Assembly (NCBI GenBank): GCA_947311845.1
Contig: CAMZMU010000096.1
Location: forward strand, 19,040,500-19,104,499
Direction of reading: 5' to 3'
Length of the DNA: 64,000 bases
From: Poa pratensis
Taxonomy: Eukaryota; Streptophyta; Magnoliopsida; Poales; Poaceae
Under the pieces are notes generated by a model. The model was given only the letters and a program-made list of their open reading frames with translations. It made no database searches and was not told the DNA's origin. The translations under genes and the position numbers were made by a program. Positions 10,613-22,163 of the stretch are shown here, in pieces; the stretch's first letter is position 1, and each line of letters begins with the position of its first letter.

Positions 10613-12766
10613 CGGCTTAAATGTTTTGGCCAGGTCAAATTTGTGCAACTTCCAAAAGAATTCCTGGTTGAAAGGAGAAGGATCCCGGCTCCGTTACAGT
10701 TGGATAAAGGTAAAACTGATTAGTTACATCGTAGCCCACACATGGTGGAGAACATGTCCTGCAACCTTGTTTGCAGTAATATGAGGAATGCACGCTTTTT
10801 AGAATTTAACTTGGATTCAACGGAATCATTTTTTTGACACATAGCCCACATTTTATGGGTTTATTTTATGGACAGACTTAAATTCGAAAAAGCATGTGCA
10901 CCTTATATATTGTAATGGAGGGAGTAAAATTTAAAATTAGAATCTCCTACTCCCCTAACTCTCTATGAGATATGAAAACCACCCTTTGGGCACCTACAAC
11001 ACGCCGCTAATATGGTGCAACTGAAATTTTGGAGGGCCTCTATGCTCCATACAAGTTGATGCCCCACAAGTGGCTCTCCTTGTTGTCTATCTGGTGTATG
11101 CATATGAGGTAGGGAGTGTTGAGCTTAGATTTTGAAGATCCCTCGCCGAGCTCAAAATCAGAAGTTCCGCTATTTAATCCGAGGACCAACAGGCGGTCTA
11201 TTGGATTCACATGTCGTATTTCCTTCTTCCTTTAGGCTAGCGGGGACTTATGGATACCAGATGTACTTGAATGATGACGGTCGTTCGGGCTATCTTCTGC
11301 CGGACTGAGTGCTGCGTCCTAAAAGATTAGATGTTTAGAGGCCCTTTTTTGAGTGGTTGTTTTTTGTGTTTACTTTGAGTGACCCGTGATTTATATACAC
11401 TATAATTTATTAAACTTTGAAATAATGCGAGGCTGTGTGCATTGTTTCGATGCAGAGGCTGGGGATCCGCACCTTATTTTGAAGAAAATTCCGAGGACCA
11501 ACAAAGGAGCTGTTGTCAAACTACCTCTATGATTCAACCCGAACAACGAGGACAACATCTTCACCATGATCATCATCATACAATTACAACCTTGTGCGGA
11601 TGTAGCTTTTAGACGATCTTGCTCAAATGTGTCTATAGCATCGACACCTATTTTCTTAAAACGTACTTAGATCTTTCTTTTGATTGACGTTTTGTAAATA
11701 AGAGAAGAAATTTCGGCATATGCGGCATCCGAGAGTTAAATTCACATCATTATTTTGACAAAACAGTTTGAGATACCCATCTATTACCAAAGCAACATCG
11801 TATTACGCCGAGGGGTCGCAACATATTTTCTAGTGTGAGTTGATGACGGGTTCATTCACTCTTCTCTTACATACTCTTACATGTGTACCAAAATATTGGT
11901 AACAGAGATATCGGTCTAAATAAAGATGAAGGCTAAGCAGTTTGAGCGGTTTAAACTATTTTTGTATCAAGTTACTGAGCACACATTGATTTATCTTGGA
12001 TTTGTTGCAACACACGTGCACTTCGTGATTTGGTACATCAGTTACTGGCAATCAATCAATTACTAGCAAAGTACGAGAAGCGGAAATGGCATGACATCAT
12101 GGTAACTTGTAAGTAAGCATCCGTTTTGTTTGCATGTGAATTATATCGCTTTCGATCTGGGGCGAAGGACAGGAGACAGGTCACGAAGAACGTCCCTTGT
12201 ACGACACTTTTTATCTGAACCTTTTGCTTTTTATCTGAACGTTGGAAAGCTGCAAACATGACAAAGTCTACCTTATCTACTTCACTTTTTTTTCCTCTCC
12301 TGCTAAGGAAGCATCTGTAGAGGCAAATCTGAGTGACCTTGGATCTCAGCCACAAGGCTCCAGCAGACGAAATATTGAGCCCATACACAGATATACATAT
12401 GCAAAAATGCTTCTCCTGGCCAAAACAACATTTGAACCAGGCAAACCTACTATTTGCTGAAAGTAAGACATGAGAGAGCAGCAGCAATTGTAGCAAAGGA
12501 AATAGCACATGTCCTATGGTGTTGTACACTTGCACATCCAATCCCACCGAGCACCCAACTGGGGCTCAGTTCCTCTCGAACGATCACTGCATATACTGCA
12601 CACACCTGAAGCACTAAACCAAAAGCAGAATCCTGAAGCTCAAGCACAGGCACGCAATGGCTAGCGACTAGCAAGGGGTCGCACTGCCTGTAGCACTAGC
12701 ACCTACAGTTACAAGGCTACCAACGGCCTAATGGTATGGTAAAGGAGATCTCTACCATTGTGCTAA
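10613..12766 (+). other. Non-coding stretch with a Stowaway relic
   Basis: ATGGAGGGAGTA at 10914-10925 is the right end of a Stowaway-type MITE whose left end is not recognisable. A minus-strand ORF of 163 codons (12056-12547) has no recognisable domain and poor coding character; I do not support it as a gene. Nothing else was recognised. Confidence 0.35.
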
Positions 12767-12776
12767 CCCTGCCGAG

Positions 12777-13164
12777 GATTTTTTTTACAAATATAGCCCC
12801 TGCTCAACGTAATTGTCAAAAATGGCTTCCTCCAAATTTTATTGTCAAAAATAGCCCTAGCGGGAGGTGGAAAAGCGACACGTGTACCTTGTGCCAACCC
12901 ATATGGCGGGAAGTCACCTTCCGCCACCTCAGCTGGCGGAAAGTACCCTCTGGCTGAGTTTCTACCGACTCAGTTGGCGCCAAGTGTCGTCTCCGGGGAC
13001 TTTCCGTCAACTGGAATGGCGGAAGGTGACTTCCCGCCATCTGGGTTGGCACGAAGTACACGTGTCACTTTTTCACATCCGCTAGGGCTACTTTTGACAA
13101 TAAAATTCGGAGGGGGCCATTTTTGACAATTACGTTGGGCAGAGGCCATATTTGTAAAAAAATC
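12777..13164. mobile_element. Foldback Mutator-type MITE with 10 bp TSD
   Basis: Almost the whole 388 bp element is one inverted repeat. It starts GATTTTTTTTACAAATAT and ends with the complement, ATATTTGTAAAAAAATC. The inner segments with ATGGCGGGAAGTCACCTTCC and its complement also pair. CCCTGCCGAG flanks it on both sides (12767-12776 and 13165-13174), a 10 bp TSD that fits Mutator-like elements (usually 8-11 bp). It has no coding capacity. Arms of about 190 bp would fold into a long hairpin if transcribed. Confidence 0.85.
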
Positions 13165-13174
13165 CCCTGCCGAG

Positions 13175-14124
13175 GGTGGTATCAATCCGAGGCAGAGGCA
13201 CCTCGCTCCTTTCCTCGGTGGCTCCATTTCCTCTTGTCCCCTCCCTGGCAGATTCCAAATCCATATCTTACAGCGCATGCATGCATGAACGGTCCCCGTT
13301 GGAGCATATTCTGAAAGCGCCACGGGGTTCAGTTTACAGCTGAGGGAGAGATTCACTGTCCGTCTGAGTTGTGCACTGGCGAGTCTCTCAACTTCACTCG
13401 AACCTCCTTGCTGAAGCCCTGAAGGATTAATTAACAGAAAGTGATTACAGAATCAGAGGCGAAACATATTCTGAAAGTGAATCAACGGAAAGTACGGGAG
13501 TGATATATGCTCCAGTATTTGAAGAGATTTTCCTCAAAAGTATGTATGTGGAGATAAGATGTAGAAACAGTTCATGTGATGTACGAATGACACCATAGGT
13601 CACTAAGTCTGGAATGTCATAAGACTGATGATTGCTTGCTTATTTATTGACAGTGTAAAAGATTTTAGGCAACTTAAAACCTTAGCTGTAATACTGAGAT
13701 GTACAGGTCAGAGTGTTAACTCCACCAGAGGTGACTGGGCCACTTGCTTCAAATAGTTTCTGAACAATTATAATGTTAGGGGATCACAGAAGTGACTAAC
13801 CTACTGAACATTTTACAGAAAGTTCCATTACAATCCTGGAAAACTATCTGACACACTAAATTGGGTGACACAGATATGAACTATCTGCAAACATCATTGG
13901 GGCATATAGCTAAACTGTTTTCCAGGACGACACTGAAAAGTGGGTATTGGCAATGTCATGGAATTATATTATTCTGCCTGATGTAGCGGAAAGAGCATAG
14001 CATATATCCTACTGCAACTGTGGCTTTATTAAAAAAAGCACGACATCTAGAATATTCATCAACGCAGATAACATGTACGGTAGGTATCAGTATGCAACTT
14101 ACACAGAAGTGGGATTCTATGATA
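13175..14124 (+). other. Downstream flank of the remorin gene, no feature recognised
   Basis: This is AT-rich sequence. The part next to 14125 probably holds the remorin 3' UTR, which is transcribed on the minus strand. No clear poly(A) signal stands out. Confidence 0.35.
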
Positions 14125-17100
14125 CTAGAAAGCATGGCAAGTGAAGCAGCCACTCAGGGATCTCATCTGGCCATTCTTTGCCACGTGTGATGTCTTCTTG
14201 CCCTTCCTGGAAAGTTGTTCATCTTGGCTTGCTGTTGCTTCATCACTCATCCCTTGTGCTTTTCTTTGAGCAGATCTCAGGGTGTTTATAATTCTGTCCA
14301 GAGAAGATGATCTTTTCTTCTCGAGTTTCATCTGAGACAATCAAAGTGTGGATGCAATCAATTCAAAGGTCAACTAGACAACAATAGAGAATATCAAAAC
14401 AATGAACAATCTTGCAGCAAAAATGCAAGAACCAACTCCATTGTGAACATTTAATACAGATATACTCCCTCCGTTCGGAAAAGGATGTCACAAAAATGGT
14501 CTACATATAGTTCATTTTTGTGACATCCTTTTCCGAACGGAGGGAGTACAATCTACACACTTTAACAAAAAATGACATGCAACAACAGTTACTGATAGAC
14601 ATGCTAAAGTTCACATGGGTCACAATATTTTTCTGAAGTGTGGATGCAATCAATTCAAAGGTCAACTAGACAGCAATAGAGAATATCAAAATAATGAACA
14701 ATCTTGCAGCAAAAATGAAAGAACCAACTCCATTGTCAGCATTAAATACAGATATACAACTTATACTCTTCAACAAAAAATGACATGGAACAACAGTTAC
14801 TAATAGACATGTTAAAGTTCACACGGGTCCCAATATTTTTCTAAAGAATGTAGGACCACAAATTATTTAGCTAGTATTTACTTCGAAGCCTGGAATGTAT
14901 GTTAGAAAGGTTGTTCTGAGAAAGAATGACTGACAGCAATAGTTCTCCCAAGAACATAACTGATGCCCTGTCTAATTGTATTGCATACTTGCTTGCACTA
15001 AGCAGTAATTCTAACGAATATGTTTCTCAAATACTTATTATAATGGAGGGAGAGGATCAGAGGATGCCAAACCCTAAGATGAGCCAGATTTTATCTTGTT
15101 TTGTAGCTAGGATTGCTAAATTCACTATTCGGATCCTGTTATGCTACGTATACTACTTATAAATTAGTAATATATTTCAGTGGGCATCTAACTGTTTACA
15201 TAGAAAAATCGTCAGAAATAGAACGAAGCACATACCACTAATTTCTGAATTGCAGCCTCAGCTTTGGCCTTTTGAAGATTCTCCCAAGCAGCAATTTTTG
15301 CTTCTTCTCTCTCAACCCTTTTAACAATGTAAAAGAGTGATCAGCGTTTCATGGATAGATTTAAGTTGCAGATTCTGTAATAACAGTAAAATATTTGGAT
15401 GTTTGCACATCATAAGAGATAAACAGGACATGTTATATCTGTTCAGAAGTTAAGCTTCAAATATTACTTTATGAAGCAGATCAAAATAATAAAGGCATGA
15501 CTGAACAAACAAGCAGCATTTATCTTAAGCATCCCTTACTTTGATATGTATGTTGCTTCAGCTGATTTCCAGGAAGGAGATTTCGAGTCCACAACCTTTT
15601 TATTCCACTCTAAGATATTCGCTGAATTCTTGTTAGAGGCTTGTGTTACATGTTTCTTGGACCATCTGGTTAGAGTCACTCGGTCATCCATCTGCACGTC
15701 TCTGATCTCAAGATCAGAGAAACAGCTCTCCCTTTCTTTGTCTTGTTGCATTGAGAATGAGCGGATAACTGAAGGCCTGGCACTGGGGGAAGATGACCTA
15801 CTTAGCTCTGGACTAGTTTGAGTTGCGGTATCCTTCCTTGAAATTGTAGGCATAATGATGGGGGCTGAATCTTCTTTGAATTCAGTTTCTTCATCTGATA
15901 CAGAACCAAAAAAAAGCAGCAGCTGAAGATTTACTCTTTACATACTACTACTAAGCAAGCATATGATCAACTTTTCGCAAAAAAGCATATGATTAACTTT
16001 CTATGATATCGACAAGAGAAATGCTACAGTTATGATCAACTATCAAGATACTAAATGCCTAAAACTACTTATTGCAACTCACTTCGCAATTTTGACAATG
16101 CATCAGTAAACAATGAGAATACCTCAAACAAAGGGTTTGTCCTCTGCACATTACCTAACTATATTAAGATGGAGAGGAATTACGCTCCCACAGCGAGCCA
16201 GCGCACCGCTCCACTGTTTTACTGTGCCCGCTACAGTGTAACAGTGCAGCGCACAATCTGAGCCGTCCACAGCTGATCGAACGGTCCTCGCGGCTGATTC
16301 ACGTCGCCCTCAAGCCATTTTGCAGAAACAAACTCGCAAAGCGAGAAATTGCCCCGCAGTCCAGATTTTTACGCTGCGAAGGACCCATTTATGATTTCAG
16401 AAAAGACCAAGGACTTTTTCGCAAAATGACCCCACAACCCCCCTCCCTCTCCTCTCTCCCGCGCGACACGGAGGTCGCCGCCGGCGCCGACGCGCCGTTC
16501 CGCCGCTCCGGTGCTCCCCGTCAAGATATACGGCCACGACGGGCTCCGCTGTCCTCGCCTCCACTCCTCGCCGAGTTTCGCGTCGCGAATCGCGGCGACG
16601 TGGCCGGAATCGACGCCGCCGTCCACTGCTCCCGCCGCCGCGTTCGCACGCCGTAGCAACCGCTCCGGCGACCCAACGGTGGCGGCGCCGCTGCATACAG
16701 CCACCCCGCGTTGAGCCGCGTCGAGTGCGCCCATTCGCGCGTCCCGGAACGCCGTAGTTCGACGCCGGCGTCCCTGTCGCCGCCGCGGCAGAGCCGCCCG
16801 CTGGTGACGTCAGCATGACGTCTCAGCAGGCCAGGCCGCGCAGCTGGGCCGCCTGCTGGGCTGGCTGCTGTGCAGCTGGCTCGGCCCTTTTTATTTTTTT
16901 CCTCCTGTTTTTCCCTTTTTTACAAATCTTTTATAACTTTCCAAATACAGATTCAACAATTTTCAATATGCAGAATTTTAAAATATACAGATTTCCAAAT
17001 TTGAATTTTATCACATAAACGCATCATATAAATTTGAATATCCCAAAATTTTAAAATCCTTTCAAATCTAACTATTTCACCAACTTTTGCAAATCAAACA

Positions 17101-19631
17101 AAAAATAAATACAAACCTTTTTTAAATTCGAACTTTTGGAAATCAAACACTCCATAAATATAAACTTTTTTTTAGTTCGATGCATCAAAATCTGAACACA
17201 TTTTTAACGTGGACATTTCCATATTTGAATTTCCTACACCGAGATATTTACAAACGTGACAACAATATCAACATGAACACAACAATAAACACTGACTACT
17301 CACGGCGTACGATGAAAATTCAAATTTGAATGTTCCAACATTTCACAACAATAAACACTAACTATTCACTCCATAAATATAAACTTTTTTTTAGTTCGAT
17401 ACATCAAAATCTGAAACACATTTTTAACGTGGACATTTCCATATTTGAATTTCCTACACCGAGATATTTACAAACGTGACAACAATATCAACATGAACAC
17501 AACAATAAACACTGACTACTCACGTCGTACGATGAAAATTCAAATTTGAATGTTCCAACATTTCACAACAATAAACACTAACTATTCACGACATACGATC
17601 GAAATTCAAATTCGAATGCTCCAACATTTAGGATGCCTCTCAAACTTGACCATTAGGAAAAAAAAACTAAATTCAAAAATGAATGCCTTCCAACTTAAAC
17701 AATTTTGGAACTCGGACAAATTTTAAGCGTAAACTTTCCCACAATATCAGTACAATCAAATGTAAACAAATTTTAATGTCGATAATCTCATTCCCAACTT
17801 TGAATTCCTTACACCACGTATACCAAAAATATCAACATGACCACAATATCTGAGCATTTAATAATGATTCAAATATAAATAGCTCCCCAATTTCATCATT
17901 CTAAAAATATTTCGACACATAAATTTTGTCTTCATTCCAAGCAATTTAGATCTGACCAGTTTTTTTTCAGTGCAGACATTTTTTCCAATCCAAAACATCG
18001 TCGAAATTCGACATCAATGCGGCCGCTCCGGTCCTCCCCCTCGAATTTAAGTATTTAACTATTTTCAAAATTTAAGAGAATTTCAACACGATTTTAAACC
18101 GTAACCTTTAAAAAAAAATTTAAAAAATTCAAACCAACACGATTTCTCAATATGTACATTCCCAAATTTAAATTATACCACACACCCGCTACATATAAAT
18201 TTACATATTTCAGTCATTTAAATGCCTTTCAAATCAAAATTACATAACTTCCCAATTTGAACAACTTTCCACATCTAGACAACCTTTTAGCCGTACACTT
18301 TATTTTCCATTTCATTAATTTCCAACATTCTAAAAACTTAAATGCCCGCATTTTCAAATTTAAATTTTACTCACACACACGCGGCATCGCCGCGCAAAGT
18401 TACCTAGTTTATATAAAATAGTTAACACCAAGCAATATATTAAAAACTATGGATAGCAATTCTTCTAAATACCTCGTACAGATTCTTGGGTGCTAGGCAA
18501 TGAAGCAGATGAGTCAACTGCAGTATCTAGTCGCCGGCGCACTCTGGTAGATTGGATAGCAGGTGACCGTTGTTTGCTAGAGAAGATCTGCCAACAATGC
18601 CAATACCGAATTCGTCGCCAGCTGTTCCGCCTGCATACCTCCCACCAGTAGTTTTTCCGCCAGAATAATGTTCAGGTATCAGTACTCCCGCCAAGAAAGG
18701 TGAGTTTGCTGTCAAATGTCCAACTCTCCACTGTCAAACAATGACACAGATGAAGATACAGATGAATACTGCCCACCAAGTCTTCCAGGAGGTCCTAGAG
18801 GACCACTTTTGGCCTTCGGTCGCCGAGCATGGGGCAAGGAGGTCTTGGCAAGCGCATCACTGGATTTCGGACTGAAGATCCACCTCTCTGCATCCTCCCA
18901 TTTCGAGGGCAATGTCCTCCCATTGTTGAAAGGAAATGCCATGCTGCTGGCTGGGTACTTCCTATTATTACCTTTATTAGAAGGAAGAGGCACTCTCTCC
19001 GAGCTCCACCCCTTTTGGTACCCCAAGACGGATGAACGGTGCTGGCGCGGATAGCTTGGTGTACCAGGACTAGGAAACACGCCTGAGCTGATCTGTGATG
19101 GTAGAAGTCCCTTGCTTACAAACCCGCATGTCCAACCACAAAGCCTGGGGAGAAGGGCGTTGCGCTGAACCCCGGGCTGCCGAAGTCGAGCGAGGCTGGC
19201 CGCTGCTTCAACCCCTTCCTAGTACCATGCAGGAAAACAGACTCTGTCCGACATCGCCGTTCGTTCAGGCATTCTGTCGAACAGCACACAAGCATACAAA
19301 ATCAACAACCTCATATACCATCTAACCCTATTGCAAAATTCAAAGTTTCCTGCTACCTTGGATGGCTCCGACTGCCGGACTCTTGGCCGGTTCTTGCCGC
19401 GTTTGAGCCCACTCTTCCTTCACCCCACACTGCACCTCGTCGTCGTCGTGCGGCTCGGTGAACACTGCAGAAGCTTCAGAGAACACGAACACCGTTTTAA
19501 GGGCTGTAAAGCTGAGCTCCAGCGGAGCAAGAACACTGGTAAGAATACAAGTGTGAGCTGTGTGTTGTGTGCTCACCGTTGGAGGATGAAGTGGCGGCCA
19601 GCCCGTCGTCTGTCTCCAGATCTGTGTCCAT
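14125..19631 (-). CDS. Remorin family protein (seven exons, two apparent frameshifts in exon 4)
   Basis: Exons read on the minus strand, all with GT/AG junctions and matching phases: 19631-19577, 19464-19357, 19273-19120, 19087-18473, 15894-15540, 15317-15236, 14331-14125. The C-terminal half is a remorin_C domain: TRWSKKH, NILEWNKK, then VEREEAKIAAWENLQKAKAE (coiled coil), MKLEKKRSSSLDRIINTLRSAQ, ending CFTCHAF. Terminal cysteines of this kind anchor remorins to plasma-membrane nanodomains. The N-terminal half is long and disordered, with LPSKWEDAERWIFSP (exon 4) typical of the large-N-terminus remorin group. Inside exon 4 the frame slips near 18730 and again near 18600, each like a one-base loss; the downstream exons are in the frame reached after both shifts. 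Without correction the protein would end early, so the locus is either a recent pseudogene or has sequence errors. A weak TATA-like TATAAT lies about 70 nt upstream of the ATG. Intron 4 holds a Helitron, intron 6 a duplication with a Stowaway. Confidence 0.82.
14345..14846 (+). repeat. Tandem duplication (about 208 bp unit) in remorin intron 6
   Basis: Both units start AGTGTGGATGCAATCAATTC, at 14345 and 14637. The first unit contains a Stowaway MITE, the second does not. Apart from that the units are about 90% alike over their whole length. Confidence 0.9.
14465..14546. mobile_element. Stowaway MITE (82 bp)
   Basis: The ends are CTCCCTCCGTTCGGAAAAGG and its inverted complement, and TA flanks it on both sides (14463-14464 and 14547-14548). 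This is the classic Tc1/mariner-derived Stowaway structure. The neighbouring intron duplicate supplies the empty site. Confidence 0.95.
16151..18407 (+). mobile_element. Candidate non-autonomous Helitron in remorin intron 4
   Basis: The 3' end shows the Helitron signature: a GC hairpin GCGGCATCGCCGC (18381-18393), about ten bases, then CTAG (18404-18407) followed by T. The 5' end is less certain: it lies near TTACCTAACTATATTAAG at 16151, where a TC start is expected but degenerate. The first 700 bases are GC-rich; the rest is AT-rich low-complexity DNA. No RepHel gene is present. The overall plan resembles the second candidate at 50326-51266. Confidence 0.55.
17149..17589 (+). repeat. Tandem duplication, period 219 bp, inside the Helitron candidate
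   Basis: ACTCCATAAATATAAAC starts at 17149 and at 17368. The two units are nearly identical, so this duplication is younger than the surrounding diverged sequence. A third partial copy of the unit end follows at about 17560. Confidence 0.92.
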
Positions 19632-19980
19632 GTCGCCATCCGCGCGCACGAACCCGGCCAAAGGCTGCAGCCAACCATCATCACCTTAGCCTTACCGATT
19701 GATTATAAAAGTTAATCTTTAAAACAAACAGAGGCTGCAGAGAATCCGATCGATCGTGGGTGGGTGCCCCCATTTTCTCCTGTTAGCGATGCAAGATTCA
19801 AGATGGCGATGATGGTGCCTATCCTCCTCGGGCCCTCAGGCTTTGTCTCGATCACAAAATGTAATGGTGTTTGCTAATCATGTTAGTTCTGGGTTTTACC
19901 ATCGCACTAACCATCGAAGAGCCCTCCGCTTTCTGGAAAGGCTGTGGTCACCTGAGGCCATCGCACTAACCATCGAAGCG
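19632..19980. other. Upstream region of the remorin gene
   Basis: It holds the presumed promoter of the minus-strand remorin gene. A short direct repeat, ATCGCACTAACCATCGAAG, occurs at 19902-19920 and 19960-19978. No other feature was recognised. Confidence 0.4.
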
Positions 19981-21162
19981 CCATGAGGCTATCTAGCTAG
20001 ATCTGCGTGGCGCCATGGTCGTTCCAGCATGCCACCGCTCGACACTCGTAGCACTGAGATTCCTAAACGCTAATCGATCGAAACGAAAATCGACAGAGAG
20101 GCCAAGAAAGGTAGTGGCAATGGAGGAGAGGACCAGGGACCGACCGAGTCGCAGCGGAAGGAGTCGCTGCCGCTGCTCCACCGCCGCCCGTCGTCGAGCT
20201 CGTCGAGTAGCCGTCATCCGCCTCCGCTCCCCACCGCTGCCGCCTACGCCGCCGCGTCGTCTTCTCGACGCCGACGCCGACACCACCACCTCCTCCTCCA
20301 TCACGCCCGGAACCCGAGCTCGCAATCACCACCACCCCGCATTTTGTCCCTCGAAACACGAGAATCCCACCCCTGCTTCGTCAGCGAGTTCGCTCTGCTC
20401 CCATGAATCGTCGGTGCCCTTTAAAGTGGCAGGTATGGAGGCGTGAGGAGAAGTTTCTTTGTCGTTTTCAATAGACGTGGCACGGTGGATTGGGACGTGG
20501 TGGCGCATCCGGCAGCATTTCGAGGGGAGCTCAAGAACGTGCGCGCGGCGCTGAAACCGACGGACAGTTTCTTGATTAGTTCTGCGCTCCCGTCCATGTC
20601 GGTGTCGCCACTGTTCTGGTTTCTTCTGCCTCGCGGCGCACGGGAACGTCACCTACTACTCGTTCCCGAACACAGTCCCCGATTTACCTGACGGTTTTAT
20701 CCGAAATTCCCTGGGACGAATCATGGCAACCGACGGCGTCGAGGCGTGGCGCGCAGTTTCTGGCTTTCAGCTAAGCTCCATGAAACCATGTCTGCCGATC
20801 TGACTGTGCGCGGCGGACGGCGGATTGGAGGTTTCGGTTCCATGGGACCCTGAGGTCGAAGAGAGGGAGCACGGGCAGGTGGTGGAAGAAGTGTAGCAGT
20901 ATCAACGGCTGCCGACACGTACATACCGTATTATTGGGGTTCGCCGACACGTGCATACCGACCGTATTACCGGGGTTAGCCGAACTTGGCACAAGACGAT
21001 ACTCGGAGATGGAGAGATACAGTGTGCTTCGTTGGTGCCATGGACCCTTCATACAATGCATCGAAGCTCACACCGTCGCATATTCTAGCAGCGTCCGGTC
21101 AAACATATTCAGCGTATCGAAGATTCGAAGCTCCCCGAGTCACACGCTAGCAGCCTACGCGC
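19981..21162. repeat. Segmental duplication, copy 1
   Basis: It matches 28941-32107 along its length, including GGCTATCTAGCTAGATCTG, CAGCATGCCACCGCTCGACA, TTTCAGCTAAGCTCCATG and CGCCGAACTT-like segments. Copy 1 lacks the two transposon insertions present in copy 2. The shared sequence is GC-rich, with runs of codons on both strands, and looks like a gene or gene 5' end. Neither copy has an ORF I can assign: the plus-strand frame is broken differently in each copy. Function unrecognised. Confidence 0.8.
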
Positions 21163-21632
21163 GGGATACATGAGCAAATAGCACCGGCGCTGAGACCACT
21201 CGTCCCGCATGTGTAATTAAGTAACACGTTAAAAAATATAAAAAACGGATCACTGAACAAATGTGTGCACTTTAGTCACAATAGGTCACGTCATCCCGTT
21301 TGGACTGGAACATTTAAAAAAAAACCTGGTGTAATACTAGGAGTACCCTATTGCAAAATTTCCGTGTCTTCCACGTCACACCTCCCCGCGGGTCGCCAGC
21401 AATGGCGCCCCTACCTGCGCGCCAGTGTCCCCCCACACCAATCAAATCAGCAGCCACCTCGATTTCGAATCCCTCTGTCGTTCCCCCCACTCCTCCTTTG
21501 GCTGCGTCCGACGAGCTTTCTTGGAGGAGATATCCACTAGCGAACTGGAGCAGCCAACGCTGAGAAGCTGGAGCGTGGCCGGCGTGCCAGGCCAGCACGC
21601 TCGCCATCCTCTGCGACATTGCCTGACATATA

Positions 21633-21755
21633 CTCCCTCAATTCCAAATTAGATAACTTCCATTTATCCAAATTTGGATGTATCTAGACATATTATATGT
21701 ATAAATACATCCACATGTGGATAAATGAAAGTCATCTATAATGGAACGGAGCGAG
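21633..21755. mobile_element. Stowaway MITE (diverged, 123 bp)
   Basis: The left end CTCCCTCAATTCC and right end GGAACGGAGCGAG are imperfect inverted repeats flanked by TA (21631-21632 and 21756-21757). The interior TGGATGTATCTAGACA is typical of Triticeae Stowaway families. Confidence 0.85.
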
Positions 21756-21850
21756 TATAAGTAACTTCATTTACAACGCTGAGCTCTACATCCAGGTCGT
21801 ACTCTACAAGATCAATAGGACAAACACGAGAAGGTTAGCATCTGAACGTA

Positions 21851-22070
21851 TCCCCATATCCTAGCCATCCTCTAGCCAAAACTTTTATCTACTTACAACA
21901 TATCTCACTCATCACCGTTTTCCGAGCGCGAAGTTTGATGTCATGCGTCTCATGAATTTATCCCCATATCCTAGCCATCCTCTAGCCAAAACTTTTATCT
22001 ACTTACAACATATCTCATTCATCACCGTTTTCCGAACGCGAAGCTTGATGTCATGCGTCTCATGACACGG
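21851..22070 (+). repeat. Tandem duplication, 110 bp x 2
   Basis: TCCCCATATCCTAGCCATCC starts at 21851 and at 21961. The two units differ at only a few positions. Confidence 0.95.
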
Positions 22071-22163
22071 ATTAGCAGTCAGATCCTAATGGCGATAACC
22101 AAAACCCCTTCCTCGGTTTACACGGTTTGGAAGGGAAAGAACATGCAACGACAGGCATGCTGC

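Larger units (their letters stand above)
21163..22163. other. Intergenic stretch
   Basis: It contains a Stowaway MITE (21633-21755) and a 110 bp tandem duplication (21851-22070), listed separately. The segment 21350-21630 is GC-rich but has no recognisable gene. Confidence 0.4.

Noticed and set aside
12056..12547. 163-codon minus-strand ORF
   Set aside because: No recognisable domain, poor codon character, and no splice or neighbour support.
15021..15060. Stowaway end (TAATGGAGGGAGAGG)
   Set aside because: No TA plus CTCCCTCC partner was found nearby and the motif is incomplete.
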